A DNA stretch of 45,047 nucleotides, from positions 1-45,047 of the IMG/VR virus record IMGVR_UViG_3300020202_000111; one strand, written 5' to 3'. Every line of letters begins with the position of its first letter. Within the stretch, counting starts at the first letter, position 1. The notes under the pieces are model-generated. The model made no database searches and was not told the origin of the DNA. It saw only the letters and a list, made by a program, of their open reading frames with translations. A program made the translations under genes and the position numbers. This document shows, one piece after another, positions 8,125-14,662 of the stretch. The DNA is from a virus.

Positions 8125-8361
8125 ATGAAACGCAAAGCGTTTGAGAAACTGTACGACATTTGCTACTTGCTCACGTGGCACGGCGATGCACCCCGCTGGC
8201 CTCGTTGGTGGCGACGATTTATGAGCCGCCTGGAAAGCAAGTTTATTCTTGAGCCAGATGATATTGACGACGATGTTCTGAAAGCGCGGGCGTTAGAGGG
8301 TGCAGGCGAATCGCACTATTACGCGATGGGCTATGACAATTACAACGGCTGGGGTGAGTGA
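8125..8361 (+). CDS. Hypothetical protein, 78 aa
   Basis: The product is Trp- and Arg-rich at the N-terminus (PRWPRWWRRF), then acidic (EPDDIDDD), ending in aromatic residues. Its TGA overlaps the next ATG by one base. A TAGGAG stands seven bases before the start. Not recognised. Confidence 0.6.
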   Translation: MKRKAFEKLYDICYLLTWHGDAPRWPRWWRRFMSRLESKFILEPDDIDDDVLKARALEGAGESHYYAMGYDNYNGWGE

Positions 8362-8660
8362 TGTTCAAACTAATCCCGCGCAACGAAGACTCGAAGTGGT
8401 ATCGCCTCAAGGTGATTGCCGTGTGGACCTATCTCACGGTGGGGCACTGGCTGGCCTGCGAGATTTACTCTCGTAGCAAGTCTAACGCAGCAGGAGATCG
8501 GGCGATACAGTGGGAAGGCGAGTTAATGGACTGGGAATGCAACGAAGGCATTGTTCCCGATGCTGGCTATTCGTTCTGGGAATGCCTTCGCAACTACTGG
8601 ACCATCGGACCCTGGGAGCCTGAATACTGGCATGATGAGTATTACGAGGAAGGCAGGTGA
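8361..8660 (+). CDS. Hypothetical protein with one hydrophobic segment, 99 aa
   Basis: ATG 8361 (TGATG overlap) is preferred to the in-frame GTG three bases earlier. A moderately hydrophobic stretch (LKVIAVWTYLTVGHWLACEIY) could span a membrane. The C-terminus is strongly acidic and aromatic (WEPEYWHDEYYEE). No family recognised. The last codons carry the GGCAGGTGAGTG junction that recurs at 9190. Confidence 0.6.
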   Translation: MFKLIPRNEDSKWYRLKVIAVWTYLTVGHWLACEIYSRSKSNAAGDRAIQWEGELMDWECNEGIVPDAGYSFWECLRNYWTIGPWEPEYWHDEYYEEGR

Positions 8661-8950
8661 GTGCGATGGTACACAGAACAGTAATCACAGCCAATTGCGA
8701 TCAATGTGGCGCGTCGGTCTCGGTCGATTCTGTTAACGACTTGCCGCGTGGCTGGGTGGCAATCTCCAGCAATCAAAACGCGGTTGCGGTGCAGTTCAAC
8801 GAGCTTGTGATCCGCGCCAAACTGGAGAGGACTTTTTGTTCTCGCGAGTGCATGAGCAAGTGGATATCGGAGCAGGTCTCCGATATTAGCGAAGCAGTCG
8901 GGCGTTTTGAGCGCGATACTCGACCGACCAATGCGATAAGGACCGGGTGA
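8657..8950 (+). CDS. Small zinc-binding protein, 97 aa
   Basis: Two cysteine pairs (CDQC near residue 14 and CSREC near residue 61) are spaced as in a zinc ribbon. The segment between them is beta-like and the C-terminal part is helical. The GTG start in a GTGA overlap is preferred; an ATG lies three codons further on. One of at least seven small zinc-ribbon proteins in this genome; their partners are unknown. Confidence 0.65.
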   Translation: MSAMVHRTVITANCDQCGASVSVDSVNDLPRGWVAISSNQNAVAVQFNELVIRAKLERTFCSRECMSKWISEQVSDISEAVGRFERDTRPTNAIRTG

Positions 8951-8951
8951 G

Positions 8952-9200
8952 ATGGCAGGATTAAGCAGAACACAGCGCGAATTACTTTGGGAGATGGCTG
9001 ACGGCTTCGAGATTTGGGACACCTTCGAGGGTGCCTATCTGATGAATCGAGACGGTCAGCATATCAGGAAGATCAAGGGCACGACTCTGCGCAATCTTAG
9101 GGAACAGGAATGTGTTGATCTCGTGGATCGTGGCGTGGCAGTCAACAAGTACCAAATTAACGAGCTAGGCCTGGGCTGCGCCCGGCAGCAAGGCAGGTGA
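8952..9200 (+). CDS. Winged-helix-like small protein, 82 aa
   Basis: The opening RTQRELLWEMADGFEI and the later GTTLRNL match the layout of the protein at 43135-43404 (KAQREMLELLAAGYLI and NGTTLKAA), so the two are paralogues or recent relatives. The pattern resembles a winged-helix domain (helix, YLMNRDG hairpin, recognition helix). It may regulate early transcription, but no target is evident. Confidence 0.6.
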   Translation: MAGLSRTQRELLWEMADGFEIWDTFEGAYLMNRDGQHIRKIKGTTLRNLREQECVDLVDRGVAVNKYQINELGLGCARQQGR

Positions 9201-9406
9201 GTGAGATGAACAGCATACCACCCGACGATGTAATCATCACTGATTGGGACACAGCGCGAGTATGGTTGCGCGGTTTGCGGAACGTGCTCGATTATTTCCA
9301 AAAGGACCCTGGTATATCTAGCCAGGAGTTGGACGAAATGATCGAGCACACTTGGGAACTTGAAGACTTGTTGGGCGAGGAACGTTGTAGTTACCTACGG
9401 AAATAG
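9197..9406 (+). CDS. Small hypothetical protein, 69 aa
   Basis: It starts by GTG in a GTGA overlap with the previous stop; an ATG is available three codons later. The product is acidic and helical (VWLRGLRNVLDYF, MIEHTWELEDLLGEE). It is the last gene of the rightward early run before a leftward island. Not recognised. Confidence 0.55.
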   Translation: MSEMNSIPPDDVIITDWDTARVWLRGLRNVLDYFQKDPGISSQELDEMIEHTWELEDLLGEERCSYLRK

Positions 9407-9435
9407 AGTCGTATAAAGGCGAGACCGCGCAACAA

Positions 9436-9462
9436 TACAAAAGCCCGGCTCATCACCGGGCT
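9436..9462 (-). terminator. Rho-independent terminator of the leftward gene 9481-10248
   Basis: The stem agcccgg/ccgggct (9442-9448 with 9456-9462) is followed, on the minus strand, by a T-rich run (ttttgtattgtt). It sits 19 bases after the stop of the leftward gene. On the plus strand it lacks a T-run but may still slow readthrough. Confidence 0.75.
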
Positions 9463-9480
9463 GATGGAGTGAAGTAATTG

Positions 9481-10248
9481 TCAGTTCTGAGTTCTACCCC
9501 AGCGCTTTTCAGCATCGGCACGGCGGATCAACCATGTCTTGCCGGACTGACGCGCTGGTATTGCTCCCGAATCAATCGCGTCCTGGACAGTCTGGCGATG
9601 GATGCCATAAGCAGAGGCGATCTCCTGCTTGGTTATTGTTTCGTTCAGAGGATCGGGCATTGGCACAAAGGCGGTTCGCAGATCGGCGCGGCGGTAAATG
9701 TCATCACCTCGATACTGCCAGATTTGTTCAGTGCTGTAGTGCGGCGCTTCGTCGTGTCCTGCTCCGTATCCGCCATCATCGGTGTAAGTCTCGATGGTGC
9801 AGCCCAAGCGCAGCAGGGTTGCGGTATCTGTATCACTAACGGGGATCGTGTTAGTCTCTGCTGCAATGCGGGCAATCTCCGCTTGACGCTCAGACTCGAT
9901 GCGTGCCTCGGCGGCTGCAAATTCCTCATCTTCGGTCAGCATTCCCGCATCGCGCAGGTTGCCGCGCACTACCATGTCGATCATCTCTTTCTCGAAGGGC
10001 ACTGTGTCGCGATACCGAAGGCGCTCGATTTCGCGTGCGAGTTCGCGGTCGAGTTCGCTCTCCGTGAGGAGAGGCGAAGTTGTATAAACTACCTGAGCAT
10101 GAAAATATCCCGTGTCGTAAAGTGGATCCGGGCGGAGTGGCGTGAACACCCCGTCATCGACAGTAGTGGGCTTGGTTGTATCAACGATATAGCCAATGTA
10201 ACCCCGTCCATCGCGAAGCCGAAACTTAAAACTCTCGTACTTGTCCAT
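9481..10248 (-). CDS. Two-part protein with C-terminal excisionase-type HTH, 255 aa
   Basis: The N-terminal 200 residues are unrecognised and acidic, with a central helical, probably coiled region rich in Glu, Arg and Ala. The last 55 residues are a MerR/excisionase-like HTH (ITKQEIASAYGIHRQTV then ARQSGKTWLIRRADAEKRW). It shares about 31 of 54 residues with the stand-alone protein at 12377-12568. The gene has its own promoter with two palindromic operators (10263-10318) and its own terminator, an independently controlled unit set against the early genes. An AGGGGA lies before the start. A regulator that may act on its own promoter is inferred. Confidence 0.7.
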   Translation of the reverse strand: MDKYESFKFRLRDGRGYIGYIVDTTKPTTVDDGVFTPLRPDPLYDTGYFHAQVVYTTSPLLTESELDRELAREIERLRYRDTVPFEKEMIDMVVRGNLRDAGMLTEDEEFAAAEARIESERQAEIARIAAETNTIPVSDTDTATLLRLGCTIETYTDDGGYGAGHDEAPHYSTEQIWQYRGDDIYRRADLRTAFVPMPDPLNETITKQEIASAYGIHRQTVQDAIDSGAIPARQSGKTWLIRRADAEKRWGRTQN

Positions 10249-10262
10249 TTTAACTCCCCTGT

Positions 10263-10318
10263 CTTACAAATGTAAGGTATCTTGTGAATACTTTAGCACA
10301 CTTACAAATGTAAGTCAA
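10263..10318 (-). promoter_or_regulatory. Leftward promoter with two identical palindromic operators
   Basis: On the minus strand TTGACT (10313-10318), a 17-base spacer and TAAAGT (10290-10295) form a sigma70-type promoter for the gene starting at 10248. The 14-base dyad cttacaaatgtaag occurs twice, at 10301-10314 (covering the spacer and touching -35) and 10263-10276 (just downstream of the start point). Two identical dyads there imply repression. Confidence 0.75.
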
Positions 10319-10357
10319 GAGGCAGTTTCAGAATAATGTCTTCTCTAGGCGATTAAG

Positions 10358-10417
10358 CGTCATGATATTGGAATAAGTAGCGATAAGCCCCAATATCGTT
10401 ACTTATTCAACATGACG
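10358..10417. other. 60-bp imperfect dyad between divergent genes
   Basis: Outer arms of 7 bp (10358-10364 with 10411-10417) and an inner stem of 14 bp with one G.T pair (10372-10385 with 10394-10407) surround an 8-base loop. A competing 8-bp pairing also exists (10364-10371 with 10390-10397). It is A/T-rich and lies between the leftward gene and the rightward cassette at 10515. It may be an operator, a bidirectional terminator or a structured RNA; the sequence does not decide. A possible -10 (tatact, 10457-10462) for the rightward genes has no good -35. Confidence 0.55.
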
Positions 10418-10514
10418 ATGATTAAACAACGCCGCGTCGAAAACACGATTTCATCGTATACTATTGTTCGCACGGGCGAATATTCTGCGGGCGCGGACTA
10501 TTGAGGACTGAGGA

Positions 10515-10793
10515 ATGAGTGACACACTAAGCGACTTTGACGCAAAATCTATCGCGATGCTCGATCTAGGATGGAAACTGTCAGCAAACACCACGATCCT
10601 CCGTGTAAGGCGCGGCGTCGAAAGGGTATATCTACCGCCTGCAGTCAGCCCTGAGGGTGTGCGCTTTACATCCGGGGAGGAAATGGCTGTCGGCAAGCAG
10701 GAGACGCCGCACGAAGTGATTTTGAGTCCCATTGGAAAGGGTAGACGACTGGGTTGGTGCCCAGAACTTGATACATTGGTGGTGAGTGAATGA
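10515..10793 (+). CDS. Hypothetical protein, 92 aa
   Basis: It is the first gene of the rightward cassette 10515-12119. Sequence suggests a short N-terminal helix and a beta-rich body (TTILRVRRGVERVYLPP). Not recognised. An upstream GAGGA fits the ATG at 10515. The stop overlaps the next start as ATGA. Confidence 0.6.
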   Translation: MSDTLSDFDAKSIAMLDLGWKLSANTTILRVRRGVERVYLPPAVSPEGVRFTSGEEMAVGKQETPHEVILSPIGKGRRLGWCPELDTLVVSE

Positions 10794-11005
10794 CCACTGA
10801 CAACTCCCCCGCCCTGCCAGTGCCGCAGGATGACAGTCCGATGCTTCCCGGGCCATTGTGTGAAGTGTGTGGTGCTGCGATGGAAGTGCTAACCGAGATG
10901 GCGCTGTCGCCTGTCGGCGGTGGGCAATGGATCGTGCGCGAGATGTTGGGTAAATCGTGGGAGTGCCCCAACTGGCGCAATCACAGGACCGAGGATCAAC
11001 CATGA
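10790..11005 (+). CDS. Small cysteine-containing protein, 71 aa
   Basis: A short N-terminus with PQDDSPMLPG leads to CEVCG, followed by a beta-like region and a single WECPNW. Its N-terminus resembles that of the next protein (PQDDSPELSG then CATCG), so the two look like a tandem duplication with diverged C-terminal parts. Zinc binding is likely; function unknown. ATGA overlaps on both sides. Confidence 0.6.
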   Translation: MTTDNSPALPVPQDDSPMLPGPLCEVCGAAMEVLTEMALSPVGGGQWIVREMLGKSWECPNWRNHRTEDQP

Positions 11006-11277
11006 GCGATAACGCGCCGATGCTACAACAACCGCAGGACGATAGCCCAGAGTTGAGCGGGGCGCGGCCTAAGTGCGCCACCTGCGGTAAACCAAAGCGC
11101 CGAGTCAAGTTAATTGTTCAGGGCGACAAGACCAAGCAGTGGGCATGGCGGAATCAGTGCGGATGCGACCCCGGCGATCTATTGGGGTTTTTACTCGCTT
11201 CGGCGTTTAGATACGAAGGCGCGGGCACTGCCGGAACAACTACAGAGTACACATGGCGGGCGAGAGACGAGGATTAA
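11002..11277 (+). CDS. Small zinc-ribbon protein, 91 aa
   Basis: Cysteine pairs CATC and CGC flank a short basic beta-hairpin segment, followed by an aliphatic helix (GDLLGFLLASAF). ATG 11002 is chosen for its ATGA overlap; the upstream in-frame ATG at 10957 is inside the preceding gene. Related to that gene in its first 30 residues. Not otherwise recognised. Confidence 0.6.
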   Translation: MSDNAPMLQQPQDDSPELSGARPKCATCGKPKRRVKLIVQGDKTKQWAWRNQCGCDPGDLLGFLLASAFRYEGAGTAGTTTEYTWRARDED

Positions 11278-11280
11278 CGA

Positions 11281-11577
11281 ATGAACGACGAACCACAAAA
11301 ACTATTCAGCTTTACCATCACGAACGAGAAAACGGGCGACAGCATCAGCAGCGACGATCTCGCGGGACAGTATGATGTGCAGTTTGGCGGTTGGTCCAGT
11401 TACTTGCGACCGGAGGGCGATTACTGGTCGTTCCCGGCAGACGCCAACATGATAGCCGCCGTGCGCGGGGCACTTGCCGAGGGCCGCAGGGTATCACTGC
11501 AAATTGGCGACGAGTACATGAAGATTGTTGACACGCGCGATGCCGCGGTGATTGTGGAGCGGAAGACCGAGGACTGA
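11281..11577 (+). CDS. Hypothetical protein, 98 aa
   Basis: Acidic and beta-rich (LFSFTITNEK, VSLQIGDEYMKIVDT, AAVIVERK), with no cysteine and no membrane segment. It is separated from its neighbours by only three bases on each side; both junctions read ACGAATGA around the start. No family recognised. Confidence 0.6.
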   Translation: MNDEPQKLFSFTITNEKTGDSISSDDLAGQYDVQFGGWSSYLRPEGDYWSFPADANMIAAVRGALAEGRRVSLQIGDEYMKIVDTRDAAVIVERKTED

Positions 11578-11580
11578 CGA

Positions 11581-11808
11581 ATGAGCGATACGAAATGGAC
11601 TGGACTGGAGCCAGGCATGGGCGCGTCACGCTTTTTAGAGAGCATCCCGCTTGTCTGCCCTATCTGTGAAGGTGAATTACAGGCAAGTCAACTCGTCTCT
11701 GATATGGGAACAGTGGGCGCTTTTGTTGAGTGTACCGACTGCCGACGGTGGAGCAAGACGGTTTATAACGAGAACGCCGTTGAGTGGGGCGTGGTCAAAA
11801 GGAAATAA
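11581..11808 (+). CDS. Small zinc-ribbon protein, 75 aa
   Basis: CPIC near residue 26 and CTDC near residue 52 with intervening beta strands form a plausible zinc ribbon; basic and aromatic residues follow (RRWSKTVY). The same ACGAATGA junction precedes it as precedes its upstream neighbour. Function unknown. Confidence 0.6.
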   Translation: MSDTKWTGLEPGMGASRFLESIPLVCPICEGELQASQLVSDMGTVGAFVECTDCRRWSKTVYNENAVEWGVVKRK

Positions 11809-11813
11809 CGATA

Positions 11814-12119
11814 ATGAAATGCCCTGACTGCGGCGGTACCTATGTCCGCTGTACTCACTGTGGAACACAATTCAGCACGGCACAGGGACCAGCGCTGGTG
11901 AAGGACATCCTGCGGCAGGCCGATGCCCCGCTGTTTGGTACTACACTTGCCGAGCTTGCCGGGTACAGCGTGCCGGGAATGTATAACATGCTGGCAAGGA
12001 TGATCGTTGCCGGGGAAGTCGAAAAAGTCGGCATGGGCAAGCAGCGCAAGGGCTATCGCCTTGTCAGGATTATTCAGTTTCGCCAGCCCGTACCACAGGC
12101 ACAAAAAGCTGCCGCTTAA
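11814..12119 (+). CDS. Zinc-ribbon plus winged-helix protein, 101 aa
   Basis: It opens with CPDC and CTHC (zinc knuckle), then a winged-helix region (FGTTLAELAGYSVPGMYNML followed by GYRLVRI). ATG 11814 places the cysteine pairs at the very N-terminus; the in-frame ATG at 11784 lies inside the previous gene. It may be a small DNA-binding regulator. It ends the cassette 45 bases before a terminator. Confidence 0.6.
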   Translation: MKCPDCGGTYVRCTHCGTQFSTAQGPALVKDILRQADAPLFGTTLAELAGYSVPGMYNMLARMIVAGEVEKVGMGKQRKGYRLVRIIQFRQPVPQAQKAAA

Positions 12120-12161
12120 TACCACACCATTGTCATAATTAAATCAGAATTAGTTGCACCG

Positions 12162-12195
12162 CCCTCGTTTATCCTGTAAGCGAGGGTATTTTGAT
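12162..12195 (+). terminator. Rho-independent terminator of the rightward cassette
   Basis: A 10-bp stem with one G.T pair (12162-12171 with 12177-12186), a 5-base loop, then tattttgatt. It follows the stop at 12119. The 170 bases beyond it, up to 12361, show no convincing gene. Confidence 0.75.
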
Positions 12196-12361
12196 TCAGG
12201 GGCGCGAGAACCGTAGCTGCGGTGAGTAGCGCCCCGTCCACCCGACAGCGCGCAACCATGCACGCCGCAACACGAAACGCTGAACAGCGGGCGCGGCACA
12301 TACGGAGAGTGCTCCACAACAAGCGCGCGGGGCGGGTGGGAATAAGGGCAGGCACATTACA

Positions 12362-12387
12362 AATCAAAACCCCGCACTAGGCGGGGT
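12362..12387 (-). terminator. Rho-independent terminator of the leftward pair 12377-12759
   Basis: The stem accccgc/gcggggt (12369-12375 with 12381-12387) has a 5-base loop and is followed, on the minus strand, by ttttgattt. It overlaps the last codons of the leftward HTH gene. Confidence 0.75.
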
Positions 12388-12568
12388 CTGTGGGGCGCTT
12401 CCATCGGGCTTCAGCGTCGGCTTTACGTATCAGCCATGTGCCGCCGGACTGCCGGGCGTCGATGACCTTGCGGCGGATCGCATCGATGACGGTGAAGCGG
12501 GAGATGTTGAATGTCTCTGCCGCTTCCTTCGCGGTCATCACTTCGGTGAGTGGGTCTGGTGTGGTCAT
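12377..12568 (-). CDS. Small excisionase/MerR-type HTH protein, 63 aa
   Basis: Almost the whole protein is one HTH domain: MTAKEAAETFNISRFTVIDAI then DARQSGGTWLIRKADAEARW. It is a stand-alone relative of the C-terminal domain of the protein at 9481-10248. Such domains recognise short DNA sites, act as recombination directionality factors or regulators, and are common in phages. Its start overlaps the stop of the gene before it by one base (TAATG). Its likely target is the operator at 12805-12820 (inference). Confidence 0.75.
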   Translation of the reverse strand: MTTPDPLTEVMTAKEAAETFNISRFTVIDAIRRKVIDARQSGGTWLIRKADAEARWKRPTDPA

Positions 12569-12759
12569 TAGCGGCTGTTCCGCAGTCCCCAGTGGGCTTC
12601 GTAGATGGCTTCGCTCTTGACCTTGATGTCCTTCATCGCGAGGGCGCTGATCTTGCGGGCGGCGCTGGTGCGGGCGGCTTCTGCGGTTGCGCCGTAAGCT
12701 ACGGGCTTTCCACTCTTGCGGTTGTAGGCTACGTACTGGGTGTTTGCGTTCTGGTTCAT
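12568..12759 (-). CDS. Small hypothetical protein, 63 aa
   Basis: First gene of the leftward two-gene operon. It is basic, with a beta-like first half (QYVAYNRKSGKPVAYG) and Ala-rich helix (TAEAARTSAARKISAL). A GGAG precedes the start. No family recognised; pairing with an HTH protein under an operator-bearing promoter suggests a control module. Confidence 0.6.
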   Translation of the reverse strand: MNQNANTQYVAYNRKSGKPVAYGATAEAARTSAARKISALAMKDIKVKSEAIYEAHWGLRNSR

Positions 12760-12798
12760 TTTCGTGTCTCCGTGTGCTGTATTTCTTACTATGACAAC

Positions 12799-12827
12799 AT
12801 CATACTACACAATTGTGTAGATGTCAA
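12799..12827 (-). promoter_or_regulatory. Strong leftward promoter with a perfect palindrome as its spacer
   Basis: On the minus strand TTGACA (12822-12827), a 17-base spacer and TATGAT (12799-12804). The spacer contains the perfect 16-bp palindrome ctacacaattgtgtag (12805-12820), placed where a bound dimer would exclude RNA polymerase. It drives 12759-12377. Confidence 0.85.
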
Positions 12828-12852
12828 GCATTTGATAGGGTGAATCTGGAAA

Positions 12853-14136
12853 TTGGCTGAAACTCGTACAGGCTGGGCAAATCGCATCATAGGACACGGC
12901 GAGGAAGACCCGGAGCAGCTCCTGGCGAACCCTCGCAATTGGCGTATCCACCCGAAGCCGCAGCAGGATGCGCTGGCAAAGGTACTCGACACAGTAGGTT
13001 GGGTATCCGATGTGATCGTGAACCAGCAGACCGGGCATGTGGTTGATGGTCACCTGCGTGTGGCGATGGCAATCAGCAACCGGGAGCTGAGCGTTCCGGT
13101 GGTCTATGTCGATTTGACCGAAGACGAGGAAAAGCTGGTGCTGGCATCGCTGGACACGCTGGCGCACATGGCGGTCACTGACGACGAGATGCTGGCCGCG
13201 CTGCTGAATGACATCAAGGCGGGCGATGAAGGGCTGAGCGACCTGGTGGCAGGGCTGGCGGCGGAGATGGGCGCGGTACTGGATGCGACCGACCCGCCCG
13301 GTGATCCGGGCGCGCAGCTTGACCGCGCTAAAGCACTCCGTGAACAGTACGGGGTAGAACGCGGACAGGTGTGGGTGATTGGTCGTCACCGTTTGATGTG
13401 TGGCGATAGTTATTCAGAGGAACACCGGGCGGCGCTGCTGAACGGCGCAACGCCCGATATGCTGCACACTGACCCGCCGTATGGCATCAACATCGTTAAT
13501 CCCGTAGACGGGCAAAGCCGAGCCGCCGTCGGCGGCTCAAAGCCTTTCGGCGGAACGTCTGGCACAAAGCGCAAAAGCGGCGCTGCGTTCCGCAGCGCCG
13601 CGCCAACGGTTCCCGTTGGCGCGGGTCACATTGTTCAGAGCAATCTCTACCCGGTCATCGAAGGTGACGACCGCCCTTTTGACCCGGCGTTTCTGATGGA
13701 CCTTGCGCCCATCGTGATCCTGTGGGGCGGTAATTACTTTACTGACAAGCTACCTGTGTCGTCCTGCTGGATTTGTTGGGACAAGCGCGAGGACATCACC
13801 CGCAATAACTTTGCGGATGGCGAACTGGCGTGGACGAACATGGACAAGCCGATGCGTATCTTCCATCACCTATGGAACGGTCTGCACAAGGGCAGCCAGC
13901 ACGGAGAGCGCCGGACACACCCGACCGAGAAGCCCGTCGCGTTATTCGCAGAGATTGGCAAGATGTTCTGCCCGCAGGGGATATGGCTGGACTTGTTCGC
14001 GGGCACAGGGGCGCAGATTGTGGCGGCAGAGCAGGTAGGTACAACGTGTTACGCGATGGAATGGGAGCCGCTGTATGTGGCAACCACCATTCAGCGGTTA
14101 GTTGATTTGGGCTTAACGCCGCGACTGGCTGACTAA
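12853..14136 (+). CDS. ParB-like domain fused to DNA methyltransferase, 427 aa
   Basis: The N-terminal part is a ParB/Spo0J-type nuclease-like domain: ANPRNWRIHP, then VVDGHLR near residue 63. The C-terminal part is a beta-class methyltransferase with TDPPYGI near 206, NPTEKP-like THPTEKPV, and FAGTGAQ near 381. This fusion is common in phages, usually close to terminase as here. It probably modifies adenine or cytosine-N4 in phage DNA. The start is a TTG at 12853; homologues begin at the same WANRI motif. A variable stretch after DPPYG is encoded by three hairpins (13520-13624). Confidence 0.88.
   Translation: MAETRTGWANRIIGHGEEDPEQLLANPRNWRIHPKPQQDALAKVLDTVGWVSDVIVNQQTGHVVDGHLRVAMAISNRELSVPVVYVDLTEDEEKLVLASLDTLAHMAVTDDEMLAALLNDIKAGDEGLSDLVAGLAAEMGAVLDATDPPGDPGAQLDRAKALREQYGVERGQVWVIGRHRLMCGDSYSEEHRAALLNGATPDMLHTDPPYGINIVNPVDGQSRAAVGGSKPFGGTSGTKRKSGAAFRSAAPTVPVGAGHIVQSNLYPVIEGDDRPFDPAFLMDLAPIVILWGGNYFTDKLPVSSCWICWDKREDITRNNFADGELAWTNMDKPMRIFHHLWNGLHKGSQHGERRTHPTEKPVALFAEIGKMFCPQGIWLDLFAGTGAQIVAAEQVGTTCYAMEWEPLYVATTIQRLVDLGLTPRLAD
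13520..13624. repeat. Three tandem GC-rich hairpins inside the methyltransferase gene
   Basis: Perfect stems of 8 bp (13520-13527/13531-13538), 11 bp (13577-13587/13591-13601) and 12 bp (13598-13609/13613-13624), all with three-base loops (gtc, ttc, ttc). They encode a segment between motif IV and the next conserved block (VIEGDDRPFDP), where the protein can tolerate insertion. Confidence 0.8.
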
Positions 14137-14158
14137 TGCATATTCAAGAGGCTGCATA

Positions 14159-14662
14159 ATGGCGCGCGGAATGACGCCCAAAGACATCGAAATAGCGCAG
14201 CGCCGCGCCGAGGTTGCCGCCCTGTACCTGAGCCGCAAAACGCAGGTAGAGATTGCGGCGGAGCTGGGTGTAGATCAGGCGACGATTAGCCGCGACCTGA
14301 CGGCACTGCAAGCCCTCTGGCGCAGTGAAGCGACCGAGGATGTGGGCGAGGTCAAGGCCCGCGAATTGGCGCGCATCGACCGGCTGGAGCGCGAATACTG
14401 GCAGGCGTGGGAAGACAGCAAGGGCAAGCGGACCACGACCAGTAAGAAGATGAGCGAGATGGCTGGCAACAAACGCGCCGAGGCCAGCACCCGCGAGGAA
14501 GACTTACTTGGCGACCCGCGCTATCTGGCGGGCGTGCAGTGGTGCATTACCCGTCGCTGCGAGATTTTAGGGATAGACGCGCCGAAGAAGACTGAAATCG
14601 GCGGGATAGACGGCAAGGACATCGTGATCAAGTATGTCAATCAATACACCGCCGACGATTGA
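14159..14662 (+). CDS. terS: Putative terminase small subunit, 167 aa
   Basis: An N-terminal HTH (QVEIAAELGVDQATISRDLTAL, about residues 28-50) is followed by helices and a basic middle (KGKRTTTSKK). Its position directly upstream of and overlapping the large subunit by 29 bases, its size and its HTH support the role of recognising phage DNA for packaging. The sequence itself is not clearly assignable, so the call rests mostly on context. Confidence 0.65.
   Translation: MARGMTPKDIEIAQRRAEVAALYLSRKTQVEIAAELGVDQATISRDLTALQALWRSEATEDVGEVKARELARIDRLEREYWQAWEDSKGKRTTTSKKMSEMAGNKRAEASTREEDLLGDPRYLAGVQWCITRRCEILGIDAPKKTEIGGIDGKDIVIKYVNQYTADD

Noticed and set aside
10263-10314. A CRISPR array from the repeated 14-mer
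   Set aside because: Only two copies, each a dyad, placed exactly at promoter positions; no spacers of regular length.
12116-12379. Possible small genes in the gap before the leftward HTH pair, including an Arg-rich 40-codon frame at 12257
   Set aside because: No ribosome site, overlap with the terminator of the rightward cassette or of the leftward pair, and no family resemblance.
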